Part shown: positions 8,067 to 11,312 of the stretch, in pieces
Layout: every line of letters begins with the position of its first letter
Numbering within the stretch: position 1 is the stretch's first letter
Source: an uncultured Bacteroidia bacterium
GTDB taxonomy: Bacteria > Bacteroidota > Bacteroidia > Bacteroidales > UBA932
DNA length: 11,312 bases
Assembly (NCBI GenBank): GCA_902766985.1
Contig: CACXFP010000052.1
Coordinates: 1 to 11,312, forward strand
Direction: 5' to 3'
The notes under the pieces: model-generated
The model's database searches: none
Told to the model about the DNA's origin: nothing
Seen by the model: the letters and a program-made list of their open reading frames with translations, nothing else
Program-made: the position numbers and the translations under genes

Positions 8067-9107
8067 ATGGCAAACATTGATTGGGATTCCCTTGGCTTTG
8101 ACGCCTACAGGACAAGGACAGTCGTCTTTTCCCATTATAAAGACGGGAAATGGTCTCCCGCACAATCTACGGAAACATTCTCATTTACCTTCGACCCTTT
8201 TGCGCAGGTGTTCCACTATGCGATTTCCTGTTTCGAAGGTTTGAAAGCCTTCCGGCAGAAGGACGGCGGGGCAGTCATCTTCCGTCCGGGAGAGAATGCC
8301 GCCAGGATGGCCCGTACCGCCGGGTATCTGGGGCTTCCGGTCCCCGATGCCGATATGTTCGTGAAAATGTGCGAAGAGTGCATCAGGGGCAATCTGGAAT
8401 TCCTGCCGCCTTACGGCCACAAGGCTTCCCTGTACCTCCGCCCCCTGCTTATGGGAATGCATCCGCAGATGCAGCTTGTACCTTATCCTGAGGCTGTTTT
8501 TGCCGTGATGTGCGCTCCGGCGGGATCTTATTACGGCGAGCACCTGAAATCCTTCTCGGCCGTCATCCCGGGCAATTATGACCGGGCGGCTCCGAAGGGA
8601 TCGGGAAGCTACAAGATAGGGGCGAACTACGCATCCACTTTCAAGCCGTACAAGACGGCCCATGACCAGGGCTACACAGAACTCCTGTACCTGAATTCGG
8701 GGACCAGGGAGTTCGTGGATGAGTTCGGATCTTCCAACTTCTTCGGAATCAGGGGAAACAGCTATATCACACCCCTGTCCGACAGCGTGCTTCCTTCCAT
8801 TACCAACAAGACCTTGCAGGAGGTCGCCGCCGATTTCGGGATGACGGTCGAGAAACGTCCAGTGCCAGTGGATGAACTCGATACTTTCGAAGAGGCGGGA
8901 GCCTGCGGTACGGCGGTGGTAATCACTCCGATGTCCCATATCGACATGAAGCCGGTGCTGGAGGAGGAGACCGTGAGCCGTTCGTTCCGTTTCGTTCCCG
9001 ACGGTACTGTCGGTCCTGTATGCACCAAACTTTACAACAGGATCACGGGAATCCAGTTCGGGGAGGTGGAAGATATCCACGGTTGGTGCCACCATGTAGA
9101 TTTGTAG
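8067..9107 (+). CDS. ilvE: Branched-chain amino acid aminotransferase (eukaryote-like long form)
   Basis: This PLP enzyme makes leucine, isoleucine and valine from their keto acids, using glutamate as amino donor. The 346 residues and the opening with a WDSLGFDAY segment match the longer class of BCAT found in Bacteroidota, Firmicutes and eukaryotes, rather than the ~310-residue enterobacterial IlvE. ISCFEGLKAFR (53-63) is the substrate-side motif. The PLP lysine is K183 in SYKIGANYA. FVDEFGSSNFFG (216-227) holds the conserved glutamate, E219. The C terminus has GTAVVITPM (281-289) and GPVCTKLYNRITGIQFG (326-342), both typical. The start follows leuB by 15 A/T-rich bases without a Shine-Dalgarno box. 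asnA follows after only three bases. Confidence 0.95.
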   Translation: MANIDWDSLGFDAYRTRTVVFSHYKDGKWSPAQSTETFSFTFDPFAQVFHYAISCFEGLKAFRQKDGGAVIFRPGENAARMARTAGYLGLPVPDADMFVKMCEECIRGNLEFLPPYGHKASLYLRPLLMGMHPQMQLVPYPEAVFAVMCAPAGSYYGEHLKSFSAVIPGNYDRAAPKGSGSYKIGANYASTFKPYKTAHDQGYTELLYLNSGTREFVDEFGSSNFFGIRGNSYITPLSDSVLPSITNKTLQEVAADFGMTVEKRPVPVDELDTFEEAGACGTAVVITPMSHIDMKPVLEEETVSRSFRFVPDGTVGPVCTKLYNRITGIQFGEVEDIHGWCHHVDL

Positions 9108-9110
9108 CCT

Positions 9111-10172
9111 ATGGACAGACTCGTCATACCACGCGGCTATGCTCCGTTGCTTGACGGCCACCAGACGGAGACAGCCATCAAGGAAATTAAGGATTTCTTT
9201 CAGATGAACCTCTCTTCCGAGCTGAGACTCAGGAGAGTAACCGCACCTCTTTTCGTCCTTCAAGGACTCGGGATCAACGATGACCTCAACGGTGTCGAGA
9301 GGGCTGTGACCTTCCCCATCCGCGACATGGGCGACCGCCGCGCCGAGGTGGTCCACAGCCTTGCGAAATGGAAGAGGCTCACTCTTGCGGAATATGGCAT
9401 CGAGCCAGGTTACGGCATATATACCGACATGAATGCGATCCGTGCGGACGAAGTCCTGGACAACATCCATTCCCTCTATGTCGACCAGTGGGACTGGGAG
9501 AGGGTGATGACTCCCGGAGACAGGAACCTCGGATTCCTGGAAGATGTGGTGAGAAGGATATACGCCGCCGTACTCAGGACCGAATATTCGGTGTATGAGA
9601 AGTATCCCTGCATAAAACCCTCCCTTCCCCGGGAGATAAAGTTCATCCACTCCGAGCAGCTGCGCCGCCTTTACCCTTCCCTGACCCCTAAGGAGAGGGA
9701 GGATGCCATTACCCGCGAATACGGAGCCGTGTTCATCATTGGAATAGGCGCCGGCCTCGGGGACGGAAAGCCTCATGACGGCAGGGCCCCCGATTATGAC
9801 GACTGGTCCACTCCGGTCCCGTATCCGGTGGAAGGTGGCTGTGATGAACTCCTTCCCGGCCTGAACGGAGATATCCTCGTGTGGAACGATGTCCTTTCCC
9901 GCAGTTTCGAACTTTCCTCCATGGGAATCCGTGTCGACAGGGATGCACTGCTGCGCCAGCTGAAGATTGCTGGTAAGGAAGACCGCGCCTCCCTGTATTT
10001 CCACAGGCGCCTGCTGGAAGGTGATCTGCCTCTCTCCATAGGCGGAGGTATCGGCCAATCCCGCCTGTGCATGCTGTTTCTCAAGAAAGCCCACATCGGA
10101 GAGATCCAGGCCAGCATCTGGCCGGAAGAGATGAGGAAGGTATGCGGCGAAAACAACATTCCCTTGATTTAG
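9111..10172 (+). CDS. asnA: Aspartate--ammonia ligase (asparagine synthetase A)
   Basis: The enzyme makes asparagine from aspartate, ammonia and ATP. It is cytoplasmic and built on a class-II aminoacyl-tRNA-synthetase fold. The protein has 353 residues, slightly longer than the ~330 of Escherichia coli AsnA. Diagnostic stretches are VTAPLFV...GINDDLNG (about 43-61), FPIRDMGDRRAEVVHSLAKW (68-87), IYTDMNAIRADE (103-114) and VDQWDWE (124-130). LNGDILVWN (251-259) and SMGIRVD (280-286) follow, and the ATP-site ending is GGGIGQSRLCM (311-321). The ATG is three bases after the ilvE stop, so the two are very likely on one transcript and coupled. Asparagine synthesis is not part of BCAA synthesis. 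The linkage is probably about nitrogen supply or co-expression, which is inference. Confidence 0.95.
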   Translation: MDRLVIPRGYAPLLDGHQTETAIKEIKDFFQMNLSSELRLRRVTAPLFVLQGLGINDDLNGVERAVTFPIRDMGDRRAEVVHSLAKWKRLTLAEYGIEPGYGIYTDMNAIRADEVLDNIHSLYVDQWDWERVMTPGDRNLGFLEDVVRRIYAAVLRTEYSVYEKYPCIKPSLPREIKFIHSEQLRRLYPSLTPKEREDAITREYGAVFIIGIGAGLGDGKPHDGRAPDYDDWSTPVPYPVEGGCDELLPGLNGDILVWNDVLSRSFELSSMGIRVDRDALLRQLKIAGKEDRASLYFHRRLLEGDLPLSIGGGIGQSRLCMLFLKKAHIGEIQASIWPEEMRKVCGENNIPLI

Positions 10173-10194
10173 TTCGGGGGAAATGGTATTTTTG
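10164..10194 (+). promoter_or_regulatory. Candidate Bacteroidota promoter for iorA
   Basis: TATTTTTG at 10187-10194 fits the Bacteroidota -7 consensus TAnnTTTG exactly. A TTG at 10164-10166 lies 20 bases upstream and fits the core of the -33 TTTG box. Transcription would start near 10200, about a dozen bases before the iorA ATG at 10213. The -33 part lies inside the last codons of asnA. No E. coli-type -35/-10 pair is evident. The match is to a short motif and could be chance, but the spacing and the position in a 40-base gap support it. Confidence 0.45.
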
Positions 10195-10212
10195 TTATCC
10201 AAGCCAGAAGAT

Positions 10213-11312
10213 ATGGAAGATAAAAGGTTGTTGCTGGGAGATGAGGCTGTTGCCCTCGCTGCGATCGACAGCGGTCTCTCAGGGGTTTATGCCTATCCGG
10301 GGACTCCGTCTACGGAGATCACGGAATATATCCAGAAGGACACCCTTGCCAGGGAGAGGGGGATCCACAGCCGCTGGTGCACCAACGAAAAGACCGCCAT
10401 GGAGGCTGCCCTGGGCATGTCCTATGCCGGCAAGAGAGCCCTCGTGTGCATGAAGCACGTGGGCATGAACGTCTGTGCGGATCCTTTCGTCAACAGCGCG
10501 CTTACAGGAGTGAACGGGGGGATTATCGTCCTCGTCGCCGACGATCCTTCGATGCATTCGTCCCAGAATGAACAGGATTCCAGGTTTTACGGCAATTTCG
10601 CCATGGTCCCGGTCTTTGAACCTTCGAACCAACAGGAAGCATACGACATGGTAGGGGAGGCATTCGGTCTTTCCGAAGAACTCGGGCTTCCGGTGATGAT
10701 GAGGCTGGTGACCCGCCTGGCTCATTCCCGTGCCGAAGTGAAACGGGGCGCCGTGCGGGGACAGAATCCTCTCTCTCTGTCCGACGACAGGGGATGGATA
10801 CTCCTTCCTGCAATCGCCAGGAGGCAGTATGTCAAGCTCCTTGACAAGCAGTCCGGCATGAGGGTGGAAAGCGAAGCATCTTCATTCAACGACCTCACCC
10901 TTACCGGAAAGGGAGGACTGGGCGTTATTGCCTGCGGCATAGCCTATAATTATGTCATGGAGGCGAAGCCGGACCTGAGCGGCGTCCTTAAGGTGTCGCG
11001 ATACCCTCTCCCGGAAGAGAAGATACGCGCCCTTGCGGCAGCGAGCGACAGGTTGCTTGTCATCGAAGACGGGCAGCCATTTGCCGAGCATGAGGTAAAG
11101 GCGATCCTTGGGGCGGACTATCCCGTGGAGGGACGGCTTACCGGAGCGCTTCCCAGGACTGGGGAACTGACCCCTGACAGCGTTGGGAAGGCTGTGGGAA
11201 GACCGACATTCCGCCATTTCCCCGACGCCCTGAACATGGCCCCAAGGCCGCCCCAGCTTTGCCCGGGCTGCGGCCACAGGGATGTATATGCAGCCCTGAA
11301 CGATGTCCTTGC
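10213..11312 (+). CDS. iorA: Indolepyruvate:ferredoxin oxidoreductase, alpha subunit (3' end outside window)
   Basis: This is the large subunit of the oxygen-sensitive enzyme that converts aryl pyruvates (indolepyruvate, phenylpyruvate) to aryl-acetyl-CoA with reduction of ferredoxin; it can run in reverse. The window shows 366 codons and no stop. The family is usually around 530-600 residues, so the C-terminal [4Fe-4S] domain is missing here. The N-terminal pyrimidine-binding domain begins LLLGDEAVALAAIDSG and contains YPGTPSTEI (28-36), then TNEKTAMEAALGMSYAG (57-73) and MKHVGMNVCADPF (80-92). The start of the diphosphate-binding domain, LCPGCGHRDVYAAL (349-362), is visible. The last base pair completing a codon lies beyond the window. 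The partner iorB would be expected immediately downstream. Other 2-ketoacid oxidoreductases (Por, Vor) have a different subunit order, so Ior is preferred. Confidence 0.92.
   Translation, partial: MEDKRLLLGDEAVALAAIDSGLSGVYAYPGTPSTEITEYIQKDTLARERGIHSRWCTNEKTAMEAALGMSYAGKRALVCMKHVGMNVCADPFVNSALTGVNGGIIVLVADDPSMHSSQNEQDSRFYGNFAMVPVFEPSNQQEAYDMVGEAFGLSEELGLPVMMRLVTRLAHSRAEVKRGAVRGQNPLSLSDDRGWILLPAIARRQYVKLLDKQSGMRVESEASSFNDLTLTGKGGLGVIACGIAYNYVMEAKPDLSGVLKVSRYPLPEEKIRALAAASDRLLVIEDGQPFAEHEVKAILGADYPVEGRLTGALPRTGELTPDSVGKAVGRPTFRHFPDALNMAPRPPQLCPGCGHRDVYAALNDVL

Noticed and set aside
6912..8165. A 417-codon minus-strand open frame opposite leuB
   Set aside because: It is codon-aligned with leuB and is a shadow of its codon bias.
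10157..10185. Possible terminator stem (CATTCCC with GGGAAATG, one bulge) followed by a T-run after asnA
   Set aside because: The stem is short, bulged and has a 14-base loop. It begins inside the last asnA codons, and the T-run is better explained as the -7 box TATTTTTG. It could still have a weak effect.
8181..10202. A 673-codon open frame on the minus strand across ilvE and asnA
   Set aside because: Its codons are exactly aligned with those of ilvE and asnA (same phase), so its stops correspond to sense TTA, CTA and TCA, which these genes rarely use. The translation has no recognisable domain, while both sense proteins are clear family members.
1..11312. Search for tRNA, rRNA, riboswitch, CRISPR, insertion sequence or phage features
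   Set aside because: Genes are packed with gaps of at most 41 bases. No direct-repeat arrays, transposase motifs, tRNA-like cloverleafs or leader-peptide structures were seen. Any operon leader would lie upstream of the window.

Overview
The window is one continuous run of plus-strand metabolic genes. It carries most of a branched-chain amino acid (BCAA) biosynthesis cluster and looks like it comes from a Bacteroidales-type (Bacteroidota) genome. Four things point that way: (i) IlvC is the form shared by Bacteroidota and fungal mitochondria; (ii) the starts almost never carry a Shine-Dalgarno box and sit in A/T-rich leaders; (iii) the one good promoter candidate has the Bacteroidota -33/-7 form (TTG, 20 bp, TATTTTTG) rather than a sigma-70 form; (iv) the leuA-leuC-leuD-second synthase-leuB order is the one I know from Bacteroides. 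Coding sequence is G/C-leaning, with frequent AGG arginine codons and few TTA, CTA or TCA codons. Genus cannot be fixed from this window.

Layout. 1-364: 3' end of ilvB (acetolactate synthase large subunit), overlapped by ilvN (336-872). 894-1934: ilvC. After a 41-base gap come leuA (1976-3490), leuC (3474-4865), leuD (4862-5470), a second synthase best read as citramalate synthase cimA (5458-6993), and leuB (6990-8051). These five genes all overlap their neighbours. After a 15-base gap comes ilvE (8067-9107), and three bases later asnA (9111-10172). A 40-base gap with a candidate promoter precedes iorA (10213 to the window edge, truncated).

How the genes work together. IlvBN and IlvC make the dihydroxy acids of valine and isoleucine; the dehydratase IlvD is not in the window. 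LeuA, LeuCD and LeuB extend ketoisovalerate to ketoisocaproate for leucine. CimA condenses pyruvate with acetyl-CoA to citramalate, which the same LeuCD and LeuB can turn into 2-ketobutyrate. That gives a threonine-independent entry to isoleucine, and no threonine deaminase gene is visible here. IlvE transaminates the three keto acids. AsnA (ammonia-dependent asparagine synthetase) and IorA (arylpyruvate:ferredoxin oxidoreductase, alpha subunit) are the less expected neighbours.

There are no gene-free stretches longer than about 41 bases. I see no RNA genes, mobile elements, repeats or CRISPR arrays. Most of the window is ordinary biosynthesis. The points most worth a second look are the CimA assignment, the fungal-type IlvC, and the attachment of asnA and iorA to the cluster.
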